Positions 7,095 through 14,398 of a stretch of 21,234 nt of DNA are shown piece after piece. The number at the start of each line of letters is the position of its first letter. The stretch's first letter is position 1. Location: contig JAVHOA010000024.1 in assembly GCA_036169815.1 (NCBI GenBank), forward strand, positions 1 to 21,234, given 5' to 3'. Under the pieces are notes generated by a model. That model was not told the origin of the DNA. It searched no databases and saw nothing but the letters and a program-made list of their open reading frames with translations. The stretch is from Hydrocurvibacter sp036169815. GTDB taxonomy: Bacteria; Campylobacterota; Campylobacteria; Campylobacterales; Sulfurimonadaceae. A program made the position numbers and the translations under genes.

Positions 7095-8213
7095 CTAAAT
7101 CCCTAAATTTGTAAAAATGATAGAAAATACGGCATCGCAAACGATAACAGCAAAGATTGCTTCAACAACACTTTTTGTTGTATTTGTGCCGATACTTTGT
7201 GTATCATCTTTGACCATCAAACCTCTAAAGATTCCAATCGAGGCGATTAAAAATGCAAAAAATGGTCCCTTTGCGATGCCTACAAAAAAATGTTTTGCAG
7301 CAACTACTTCATTTAACCGATCTAAAAAGAGCGATACCGAGATGCCAAGATCAAGCTTTGCAATCAACATCCCACCAAGAATTCCAGCAATATCTGAAAC
7401 AAAAATAAGTAAAGGCATCATCAACATCAGTGCAATAATGCGAGGAAGTACCAAAAAGCGCAATGGGTCAAATCCCATCGTATGCATCGCATCAAGCTCC
7501 TCTGTAATCTTCATAGCACCGATTTGCGCCGTAAAAGAGGAGCCGCTACGCCCCGCTATGACGATGGCTGTAAGCAGTGGAGCGAGTTCACGAAAAATGG
7601 AGATTCCAAGCATATCAACAATAAAAATATTTGCACCATAAATTTTGAGTTGTACAGAGGATTGATACGCCATAACAACACCCACTAAAAAGCTTGTGAT
7701 TGCAACAATAGCGAAGGCTTTGATAGCATTTTCATTGATTTCGAAAATAACCTCTTTATAGCGAAATGAGGTTGGATGTTTGAGAAGATAAAAAAAACTA
7801 TAAGCAATCTGCCCAAAAAAATGAACAAACTCAGTAAATTTTTTCATTCGAAGGATAAAGTTTTCACCTAATTTATACAAAAAAGAGGGTTCTTTATACA
7901 CTAGTTTTTCTAGGTCGAGATGCCTTACATGGTAGCTATTTAGGTTCTTTAAGAGTTTTTCATCCTTACATGTAAGCGAAAAATCGATATTTTTATCATG
8001 TAATTTTTGTTTGAGACTATTGATATAAAGCGCCGAAGCGGTGTCAATGGAGACTAGGGCATCTAAATTGAGATGCACAGACTTTGTATTTATACAATTT
8101 TTTTCTATCTCATTTTGAAAAGAGACAAGAGAAGTGAGATTGAGTGTACCAGCTAAAGAAAATTCTAGCTGGTTTGAAGATAAAGAGGATTTACAAGAGA
8201 GTATTTGAGACAT
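7095..8213 (-). CDS. mlaE: STAS-MlaE fusion: lipid ABC transporter permease
   Basis: The 372-residue product (ATG at 8211-8213) joins two parts. Residues about 1-105 form a STAS-like domain, with LAGTLNL and the helix-leading SIDTASALYINSL that corresponds to the MlaB pattern. Residues about 155-372 are an MlaE permease with about five membrane helices and the family motif RELAPLLTAIVIAGRSGSSF, then EELDAMHTMGFDP and LVLPR. In E. coli MlaB is a separate subunit; here it is built into the permease, so no separate mlaB is needed. The frame also opens at a TTG at 8240 within the end of cheW; neither start has a strong ribosome-binding site, but the ATG lies 10 bp after the cheW stop and matches the start of folded sequence. 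The STAS part contains a TTACATGTAA copy. Confidence 0.88.
   Translation of the reverse strand: MSQILSCKSSLSSNQLEFSLAGTLNLTSLVSFQNEIEKNCINTKSVHLNLDALVSIDTASALYINSLKQKLHDKNIDFSLTCKDEKLLKNLNSYHVRHLDLEKLVYKEPSFLYKLGENFILRMKKFTEFVHFFGQIAYSFFYLLKHPTSFRYKEVIFEINENAIKAFAIVAITSFLVGVVMAYQSSVQLKIYGANIFIVDMLGISIFRELAPLLTAIVIAGRSGSSFTAQIGAMKITEELDAMHTMGFDPLRFLVLPRIIALMLMMPLLIFVSDIAGILGGMLIAKLDLGISVSLFLDRLNEVVAAKHFFVGIAKGPFFAFLIASIGIFRGLMVKDDTQSIGTNTTKSVVEAIFAVIVCDAVFSIIFTNLGI
7966..7975. repeat. TTACATGTAA palindrome, copy 4
   Basis: Exact copy in the STAS part of the permease gene, read in the other open frame (Leu-Thr-Cys-Lys). Confidence 0.8.
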
Positions 8214-8223
8214 AGAAATGTTT

Positions 8224-8721
8224 TTAAAAATCTCTCTCAAGAAGTTTATTGACTTTTAAAATCGTAATAATTCTATCAGATTGTTTTCCAACACCGTCAA
8301 TCATCGTTTCATCCTCTTGCATCGTATCGGGCGCTGGTCCAATATCGGATTTTCTAATACGAAGTGCTTCTGTTAAGCGATCAATCACAAAACCTGCAAC
8401 CTCGTTGCCATCTTTCATCACGATAAAACGTGTTTCATCGCTATGTTTTTTTGTTTGTAAACCAAATTTCAAACGAAGATCGATCAAGGGAATAACCGAA
8501 CCACGAAGGTTGAAAACACCTAAAACGTATGGAGGCGTTTGGGGAACTCTCGTCCATGAAATAGGTTTAATAATCTCCTGAATATTTAAAATAGGCACAC
8601 TGTACTCTTCATCACCTATGATAAATCCAACTAACTGCACCGCGTCTTCAAGCTGACTTACAACACCACGATTTTGTTGCTCACTTTGTTTATTAATTAT
8701 ACTTTTTAGTTTATCACTCAT
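8224..8721 (-). CDS. cheW: Chemotaxis coupling protein CheW
   Basis: CheW links methyl-accepting receptors to the CheA kinase in the polar chemosensory array. The 165-residue product is a single CheW domain after a short polar N-terminal extension (about 30 residues), with LVGFIIGDEEYSVPILNIQEII, the core VFNLRGSVIPLIDLRLKFG and a C-terminal DRIITILKVNKLL. Start and cheA stop share one base in TAATG, and a GGAG sits 8 bp upstream within cheA, so translation is coupled. The order cheV-cheA-cheW is the one known in Campylobacter. Confidence 0.95.
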   Translation of the reverse strand: MSDKLKSIINKQSEQQNRGVVSQLEDAVQLVGFIIGDEEYSVPILNIQEIIKPISWTRVPQTPPYVLGVFNLRGSVIPLIDLRLKFGLQTKKHSDETRFIVMKDGNEVAGFVIDRLTEALRIRKSDIGPAPDTMQEDETMIDGVGKQSDRIITILKVNKLLERDF

Positions 8722-11120
8722 TATGCCAACTCCGCTTTAAACTTGATATTTCTTTGTACCACACTTGCTAGATAGTCAGATGAATATGGTTTTGTGATAT
8801 ATTCGACCATTCCAGATTCAACACCACGCATACGATCAGACTTACTTGAACGTGATGTCACGGCTATGAGTGGAAGGTTTTTATATTTATTATATTTTTT
8901 GATTTCGCCGGCTAAGGTGTAACCATCCATTCTTGGCATCTCAATATCGATAAGCATCGCATCAAAATTGATATCACCCTGTTTGAGAATATTGAGTGCT
9001 TCTTGACCGTCGGCAGCTTCTGTGAGCGTGATTCCCATGCTCTCTAAAGATTTTCTCATGATAACCCTATCTGTTTTTGAGTCATCCACAATCATAACAT
9101 TGTAATCACTTGCTTTTGTTTTTTCTTTCAAAACAGTTGCTGCATTTGACTCAATCATCGGTTTTGCTTTCACGCCTTTTGCCATCTGCATAAGTGCTGC
9201 AACATCCACAATTAAGGTTACGCCACCATCTCCACGGATAGTTGCTCCAGCAATCCCTTCCATCCCTTTGAGATACTCTCCAAGAGATTTAATAACAATC
9301 TCCTCTTGCCCAACGAGAGAATCTACAATCAAGCCAAGTTTGCTCTCTGCAAGCCCAAGCACAACCACATACGCATGTTCTGCGGCATCAATGATGCGCT
9401 CAACTTCAAAAATATCACCAATATGCACAAGAGAAAGGACATCATTTCTCAGTCTCATAACAGAACGGTTATCTACGGTATAAATTTCATCTTTTGAAAT
9501 ACGCACAGTTTCTAAAACAGATGCAAGCGGAATCGCATAATATTCCTCTTGTACACCCACAAGAAGCGCTTGAATAATCGCTAATGTCAATGGAATTTTC
9601 AATTTAATCGAAGTCCCACGACCCACACCACTATCAATATCAATAATTCCATTAAGCTTTTCGATATTTGTTTTTACAACATCCATTCCAACGCCGCGTC
9701 CAGAAACGCTTGTTACTTGTGCTGCTGTTGAAAAACCTGGTCTAAAGATAAGAGCGTATGCTTCCTTATCTGTCATAGAATCAGCTTCTTTTTCTGTAAT
9801 AACACCTTTTTCAAGGGATTTGTTTTTCAGCATCTCAGGATCAAGCCCTTTTCCATCATCATCAATCTGCACGACAATATGGTTACCCTCATTGTAAGCT
9901 TTTAAGATTATTTTACCCGTTTCTGGTTTTCCTTGGGCGAGGCGATCTGCCATCACTTCGATACCGTGATCGCAGGAGTTACGGATAATATGAACAAGCG
10001 GATCGCCTATCTCTTCAACAATCGATTTATCAAGCTCAGTTTCTTCACCATAAATCTCTAAATCAATCTTTTTATTGAGCTCTCGAGAAAGGTCACGAAT
10101 CATACGAGGGAATTTATTAAACACTTTTCCAATAGGCAACATTCTCGTTTTCATAACTGCAATCTGCAAATCTGTTGTGACAAGCGAAACGATAGAAACA
10201 ACTTGATTGAGCTCTTCTAAAAATTCCTCTCCCTCGTAGCGCTCTTCAACATCGACATTGATTTTAATAAGTCTATTTTTTGCAAGAACAAGCTCTCCGA
10301 TAAGGTTCATCAAGTGATCAAGTCTTTTGACATCAACACGGATAGTCTGCTCAACAGTTGTCGCATTTGCTTTTGCAGGAGCGGCTGCCTTTACATCTTC
10401 AAAAGACTCATCCGAGGCTCTTTTTGGCATTGGTTTTGGTTTTGTAGCAACAACATTTGCACTGGATGTAGGCGCTGTTTTTGGTGCCTCTTCATCGTGT
10501 GCATTAGGAATTTGTGGGACAGCAACACCTGAATCTTGTTTTGCTTTTCTCTTTTTTTGATCCTCTTCTTGTCTTTGCGCAAGAAGTCGCTCTATCTCCG
10601 CTTCAACCTCGGCATCACTCATATTGTCATAGTCTGGCTCTTCACTTGAATCAGAAATTTCCTCTTCTTCATCTTCTTGTATAAATTCTGGCTCTACGAC
10701 AATCTCTTGGATATTTGCTTGCGCAGGCGCATCCTTGCCGTTTGATTTTGCATCAAGTCGCATAACACATGCAGAAACATCAACACCCGCATCCACACCC
10801 GTATCACGAATCGTATTGAGAAGCTCTTTCATTAAGTCAATAGACTCTAAAACAACATCCATTACATCTGGAGTAAGTAGCAGATCACCATGTCTTGCTT
10901 TATTTAAAATATCTTCCATGTGGTGCGTTAAATGCGTAAGAACATCAAAATTTAAAAATGAAGAAGCCCCTTTTACTGTATGCGCAACACGAAAAATACG
11001 ATTTAAAAGTTCTAAATCCTGCGGATTTGTCTCTAACTCAACAAGATCTTGGTCAAGTTGCTCTAAAAGCTCGAAAGATTCAATTAAAAAATCTTGTAAT
11101 ATCTCTTGAAATTCATCCAT
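8721..11120 (-). CDS. cheA: Chemotaxis histidine kinase CheA with C-terminal receiver domain
   Basis: This 799-residue kinase phosphorylates CheY in response to receptors. Domains in order: HPt (about 1-120) with phosphorylated His47 in RVAHTVKGAS; an acidic, then Ala/Pro/Lys-rich linker (about 130-255) with no recognisable CheY-binding P2 domain; dimerisation P3 (about 256-320); an HATPase domain with N box HIIRNSCDHGIE (377-388), G1 DDDGKGL and G2 GRGVGMD; a CheW-like domain (about 512-650); and a receiver (about 673-795) with Asp679/Asp680, phosphoacceptor Asp725 in LIDIEMP, Thr755 and Lys777. The added receiver is typical of Campylobacterota CheA and probably acts as a phosphate sink or tuner. 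The ATG has AGGAG 8 bp upstream, overlapping the cheV stop. Confidence 0.96.
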   Translation of the reverse strand: MDEFQEILQDFLIESFELLEQLDQDLVELETNPQDLELLNRIFRVAHTVKGASSFLNFDVLTHLTHHMEDILNKARHGDLLLTPDVMDVVLESIDLMKELLNTIRDTGVDAGVDVSACVMRLDAKSNGKDAPAQANIQEIVVEPEFIQEDEEEEISDSSEEPDYDNMSDAEVEAEIERLLAQRQEEDQKKRKAKQDSGVAVPQIPNAHDEEAPKTAPTSSANVVATKPKPMPKRASDESFEDVKAAAPAKANATTVEQTIRVDVKRLDHLMNLIGELVLAKNRLIKINVDVEERYEGEEFLEELNQVVSIVSLVTTDLQIAVMKTRMLPIGKVFNKFPRMIRDLSRELNKKIDLEIYGEETELDKSIVEEIGDPLVHIIRNSCDHGIEVMADRLAQGKPETGKIILKAYNEGNHIVVQIDDDGKGLDPEMLKNKSLEKGVITEKEADSMTDKEAYALIFRPGFSTAAQVTSVSGRGVGMDVVKTNIEKLNGIIDIDSGVGRGTSIKLKIPLTLAIIQALLVGVQEEYYAIPLASVLETVRISKDEIYTVDNRSVMRLRNDVLSLVHIGDIFEVERIIDAAEHAYVVVLGLAESKLGLIVDSLVGQEEIVIKSLGEYLKGMEGIAGATIRGDGGVTLIVDVAALMQMAKGVKAKPMIESNAATVLKEKTKASDYNVMIVDDSKTDRVIMRKSLESMGITLTEAADGQEALNILKQGDINFDAMLIDIEMPRMDGYTLAGEIKKYNKYKNLPLIAVTSRSSKSDRMRGVESGMVEYITKPYSSDYLASVVQRNIKFKAELA

Positions 11121-11131
11121 AAACTACTCTC

Positions 11132-12073
11132 CTACTTCATATGTGCACGAACAACCCGTGCGACTTCTGCATAAAATGAAGAAGCATCAAACTTAACTAA
11201 ATAACCCTCAGCGCCAGCATCTATTCCACGCATTTCACTAAAATGGTCGCTAATGGATGAGTTGAAAACTATGGGAATATCTTTAAATCTTACATCCTCT
11301 TTTACATTTGCTGCAAAGTGAAAACCATCCATCAAAGGCATCTCAACATCAGAAATAATCAATTTTAAATGGTTAGAAATTCCCTCTTCATACATGGCAT
11401 AAATATCTTCAAGTTTTTCAAGACCATCGCGTCCATCACTTGCTTCGACAACATCAAAACCTATCTTCATCAAGGCCTCTTTGACAATTTTTCTAGCCGT
11501 AGAGCTGTCGTCAAGGATAAGCACAAGCCCTTCAAACTGATCTAATTCTTGAGGAATATCACCCGTGTTTGGTTTGTAAAGTCCTAAATCTTGCACAACC
11601 GCTTCTAAATCAAGGATTAGCAAAACAGCGTCTCCTTCAATGCGTGTGACACCTGTTATCTTACTGCCATCAAATCCATCTGAACTTGCGACAAAAGAAG
11701 CTGGTTCAATATCTTTCCAGTTAATACGGCGAATCCTTCTTGCTTCATGGACAATAAATCCGATGAGAACATTGTTAAACTCAGCGATAATAACGCGTGC
11801 ATTTTTCTCGGCTCCCTCAGGAATAGTGACACCCATCCAGCTTGCCAGATTGACAACAGGGATAACAACACCTCGAAGATCAAAAATCCCTTCGATAAAC
11901 TTTGGCACACCTGGTAGTTCTGTTAGAGATGGAACGCGGATTATCTCTCTTACTTTTGCGACATTGACACCATAAATGCCCTCGTAAACTTCTTCATCTT
12001 CTTGTTTAAAGATGCGAAAATCAACAAGTTCCATTTCATTGCTGCCAACTTTTAATGTTGAATCTTCTCTCAT
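11132..12073 (-). CDS. cheV: Chemotaxis scaffold/regulator CheV
   Basis: CheV is a CheW-receiver hybrid that couples receptors to CheA and can be tuned by phosphorylation. The 313-residue product has a CheW domain (about 13-165; GIFDLRGVVIPVVNLASWMG) and a receiver (about 183-310; LVLILDDSSTARKIV). Receiver residues are intact: Asp188/Asp189, phosphoacceptor Asp242 in IISDVEMPLMDG, Ser272 at the usual Thr/Ser position and Lys294, although the usual Pro after Lys is Phe. The ATG overlaps the TGA of the upstream phosphoesterase gene (ATGA), with an AGGG just upstream. It lies 11 bp before cheA. Confidence 0.94.
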   Translation of the reverse strand: MREDSTLKVGSNEMELVDFRIFKQEDEEVYEGIYGVNVAKVREIIRVPSLTELPGVPKFIEGIFDLRGVVIPVVNLASWMGVTIPEGAEKNARVIIAEFNNVLIGFIVHEARRIRRINWKDIEPASFVASSDGFDGSKITGVTRIEGDAVLLILDLEAVVQDLGLYKPNTGDIPQELDQFEGLVLILDDSSTARKIVKEALMKIGFDVVEASDGRDGLEKLEDIYAMYEEGISNHLKLIISDVEMPLMDGFHFAANVKEDVRFKDIPIVFNSSISDHFSEMRGIDAGAEGYLVKFDASSFYAEVARVVRAHMK

Positions 12074-12816
12074 TCACCCTGCTCCAAAGAGGTTCTAGCC
12101 TCTAATAATAGTTCTTCTTGCGATGATTGTACAATAAAGTATCTTTGATTACAAGCAAAAGCGGCGAGATTAATATAGATAAAATCATCCACTCTAAAGC
12201 TTCTATTTTGATGAAAATGTCCCTCTATAAAATAATCACAACTGTGAGAAAATCTTTTTTTTAATCGCGCAGCAATGTACGCTTTAAAGGTTTTAAAATG
12301 GTTACAATCCTCTTTTTTTTGAAGATAGTTGTCAAGTTTTTTTAATATAAAATGGTTTCCAAGTAGATCTAAATATTTTAAAAAAATGAGAACAAAACGG
12401 TTTCGTATCCAAGCTGTATATATTTTGTATCCTAGCTTTTCACTATGGTCGCCATGAGCGAGGTAAATCGTTTTATTTTTATAGTTACATGTAAGCGGTT
12501 GGGCGGTAAGTGGATAGACTTTGATATTTTGAAAAATGCCCTCTAAACAAAAATCATGATTTCCCTCAAGATAAATCACTTCTATCTTTTGGGCAATAGC
12601 ATTGAGAAGTGCAATCATCTCTTTATTGGCTTCTAAAGTGTAAGGAATGGGGCCAAAGAGTGTATCGAAAATATCACCCATCAATAGAAGTTGCGTAGGC
12701 TGCAAAAATCCTGACGCTATCTTTTGCAAAAAACTTTTTAACTCTGGACGATGCGCGCAATAGTGTGCATCTGCGATGATAAATGCACCCTCTTTTATCT
12801 CAAAACTAGGGGACAT
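12070..12816 (-). CDS. LpxH-like metallophosphoesterase (possible UDP-2,3-diacylglucosamine hydrolase)
   Basis: This is a calcineurin-like phosphoesterase of 248 residues from the ATG at 12814-12816. The metal-binding motifs appear in order: DAH (IIADAHY), MGDIFD, EGNHDF, AHGDHS and EGHFHQ. Size, the AHGDHS segment and the surrounding pattern fit LpxH, the lipid A enzyme that cleaves UDP-2,3-diacylglucosamine. LpxH of E. coli has GNRDF where this protein has GNHDF, the more general form, so substrate is uncertain. The frame also opens at 12849, deep inside argC; the start I chose overlaps argC by 11 bp. Neither has a strong ribosome-binding site. It overlaps cheV at its 3' end. A TTACATGTAA copy at 12485 encodes Leu-Thr-Cys-Asn in a surface-like stretch. 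Confidence 0.75.
   Translation of the reverse strand: MSPSFEIKEGAFIIADAHYCAHRPELKSFLQKIASGFLQPTQLLLMGDIFDTLFGPIPYTLEANKEMIALLNAIAQKIEVIYLEGNHDFCLEGIFQNIKVYPLTAQPLTCNYKNKTIYLAHGDHSEKLGYKIYTAWIRNRFVLIFLKYLDLLGNHFILKKLDNYLQKKEDCNHFKTFKAYIAARLKKRFSHSCDYFIEGHFHQNRSFRVDDFIYINLAAFACNQRYFIVQSSQEELLLEARTSLEQGE
12485..12494. repeat. TTACATGTAA palindrome, copy 5
   Basis: Exact copy inside the LpxH-like gene, read as Leu-Thr-Cys-Asn. Confidence 0.8.
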
Positions 12817-13810
12817 ACGCAATTGTTGGCAAAGCGGTATGTTCATCATATCCCATCATCAAGTTTGCATTTGCCACAGCTGCTGAGGATGCACCTTTTA
12901 GAAGGTTATCGATTGCCGAGGAGATAAAAAGTGTATTGCCATTTTTTTTAGCAAAAATATCGCAAAAATGGGTTCCTGCAACACTTTTCATCTCTACAGG
13001 CGTTTCTCGAATACGGATAAACTTTTCATCTTTATAGTGCTCTTTTAAAATAGCAATAGGATCAAAATCTCCATTGACTTGCATGTAAATAGAAGAGAGC
13101 ATCCCCCGTGTTGCTGGAACCAAATGCGGTACAAAACTCACATCTTCAAAATCAATACCAAGTTTTTCAGCAATTTCAGGAGCATGGCGATGCGCGAGAG
13201 GATTGTAAGCAAAAAAGTTGTCATTGACATTTACAAAATGGGTCACATCACTGAGTTTTTTCCCTGCGCCGCTTACACCGCTTTTTGCATCGACAATAAA
13301 AGCAGAATGCTCTTTTTTGTAAGGCATAAAGGGCAAAGCCCCTAAAATCGTGCAAGTAGGATAGCATCCTGGATTTGCGATAAGGCGCGCTTCTTTTATC
13401 TGCTTTCTAAAAAGTTCAGGCAAGCCATAGACCGCATGGAGTAGATTTTCTTTATCTGTATGTTGGCAATAATGTTTTTCATAGACATCAAGGCCAAGAC
13501 GATAATCTGCTGAGAGATCAACCACTTTGAGCCCTTGATGCAATAAAGGTTTTACATAAGCCATCGCCGTTTTATGTGGAAGTGCTAAAAATACAAGTTC
13601 GCTTTTGCTTACTATGACGTCGATATCTGCTTTTTCAACAGCACACTCATACACACCCGCAAGCGAAGGGTGTAGATCTTTAAGCTGCATACTCCCCTCA
13701 CTGTTTGCAACATACGTAATGCGAAAATTTGGATGGCCAATAAGGATTTTTAAAAGTTCTAGGCCTGTATATCCGCTTGCGCCAATGATGGCAACATTAG
13801 TGACATTCAA
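12806..13810 (-). CDS. argC: N-acetyl-gamma-glutamyl-phosphate reductase
   Basis: ArgC catalyses the NADPH-dependent reduction of N-acetylglutamyl phosphate in arginine synthesis. The product is 334 residues with the nucleotide-binding VAIIGASGYTGLELL at the N-terminus, the active-site cysteine in ANPGCYPT, and KSGVSGAGKK and VPHLVPATRGM downstream, all typical. The start is a TTG at 13808-13810: AGGAG lies 7 bp upstream, and the resulting protein begins MNVTNVAIIGASG as expected. The frame opens further up at a TTG (13846) and an ATG (13825), but these add unconserved residues and lie within greA. With the TTG at 13810 the overlap with greA is 14 bp. No other arginine gene is in view. Confidence 0.93.
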   Translation of the reverse strand: MNVTNVAIIGASGYTGLELLKILIGHPNFRITYVANSEGSMQLKDLHPSLAGVYECAVEKADIDVIVSKSELVFLALPHKTAMAYVKPLLHQGLKVVDLSADYRLGLDVYEKHYCQHTDKENLLHAVYGLPELFRKQIKEARLIANPGCYPTCTILGALPFMPYKKEHSAFIVDAKSGVSGAGKKLSDVTHFVNVNDNFFAYNPLAHRHAPEIAEKLGIDFEDVSFVPHLVPATRGMLSSIYMQVNGDFDPIAILKEHYKDEKFIRIRETPVEMKSVAGTHFCDIFAKKNGNTLFISSAIDNLLKGASSAAVANANLMMGYDEHTALPTIAYVP

Positions 13811-14294
13811 AGACAATCTCCTCATATGTGATGCTTTGAATCTCAAACTCTTTCATCCCATTTGGAAGTCTCACTTTGACATCATCGCCCTCTTCTCTAC
13901 CTAAAAGCTGTTTTGCCAAAGGAGAGTTAAAAGAGATTAAGCCTATATCTGGATTGCTCTCGCATCCGCCAACTATGGTGTATTTTTTCTCTTCACCGCT
14001 ATCCATATCGCTAAGCACGACAGTGGAACCAAAACTTACTTTTGCGTGTTCTAAGATACTTGGATCTACAATCTGTGCATTTGAGATAAGTTCTGAGAGT
14101 TCAATCATTCTGCCATCGATGAGTCTTTGCTTCTCTTTAGATGCGTGGTATTCTGCATTTTCTTTGAGATCTCCATGCTCTAGCGCCTCTTCTATATCTT
14201 TTACTGTTTGCGGACGCTCAACCATTTTTAAATAGGTCATCTCCGCTTGCAGTTTCTCATAGCCATATTTTGTCATCGGTTCTTGGTTTTTCAT
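13797..14294 (-). CDS. greA: Transcription elongation factor GreA
   Basis: GreA binds the RNA polymerase secondary channel and stimulates cleavage of backtracked transcripts. The 165-residue product has an N-terminal coiled coil whose tip carries the acidic catalytic pair in GDLKENAEYHASKEKQ (the equivalents of E. coli Asp41 and Glu44) and a C-terminal domain ending with VRLPNGMKEFEIQSITYEEI. A GAGA purine run precedes the ATG and a strong -10 (TATAAT) lies about 41 bp upstream. It is the first gene of the long minus-strand cluster that runs to pepP. From memory, greA is also close to cheV-cheA-cheW in Campylobacter jejuni. Confidence 0.96.
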   Translation of the reverse strand: MKNQEPMTKYGYEKLQAEMTYLKMVERPQTVKDIEEALEHGDLKENAEYHASKEKQRLIDGRMIELSELISNAQIVDPSILEHAKVSFGSTVVLSDMDSGEEKKYTIVGGCESNPDIGLISFNSPLAKQLLGREEGDDVKVRLPNGMKEFEIQSITYEEIVFECH

Positions 14295-14334
14295 ATTTTC
14301 TCTTTTATTGAAGCTATTGAATTTTGTTTGAAGG

Positions 14335-14340
14335 ATTATA
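14335..14340 (-). promoter_or_regulatory. Predicted -10 box for the greA-argC-che-mla cluster
   Basis: A perfect TATAAT on the minus strand, about 41 bp before the greA ATG. There is no recognisable -35 at 16-18 bp, which is usual for sigma-70 promoters in Campylobacterota. It is the only obvious promoter seen ahead of the eleven-gene cluster. Confidence 0.5.
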
Positions 14341-14364
14341 TCAAAAAATTAAAGCAAGTTTCGT

Positions 14365-14370
14365 TATACT
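14365..14370 (+). promoter_or_regulatory. Predicted -10 box for the GGDEF-EAL gene
   Basis: TATACT on the plus strand, about 29 bp before the TTG start. It lies back to back with the greA -10, 24 bp away, so the two promoters probably compete. Confidence 0.45.
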
Positions 14371-14398
14371 GAGAGTAGTTTAACCTTAGGAAAAATTT

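Noticed and set aside
7117..7641. Plus-strand open frame of 174 codons inside the MlaE permease gene
   Set aside because: It mirrors a conserved membrane protein; its Ile/Ser/Pro-rich composition is what the complementary strand of membrane-helix codons gives.
7925..7934. TTACATGGTA near palindrome copy 4 as a further palindrome copy
   Set aside because: The second half-site is broken by an inserted G, so it is not a true copy.
10314..11109. Plus-strand open frames opposite the cheA linker and HPt domain
   Set aside because: They are shadows of a well-conserved gene, with no start signals.
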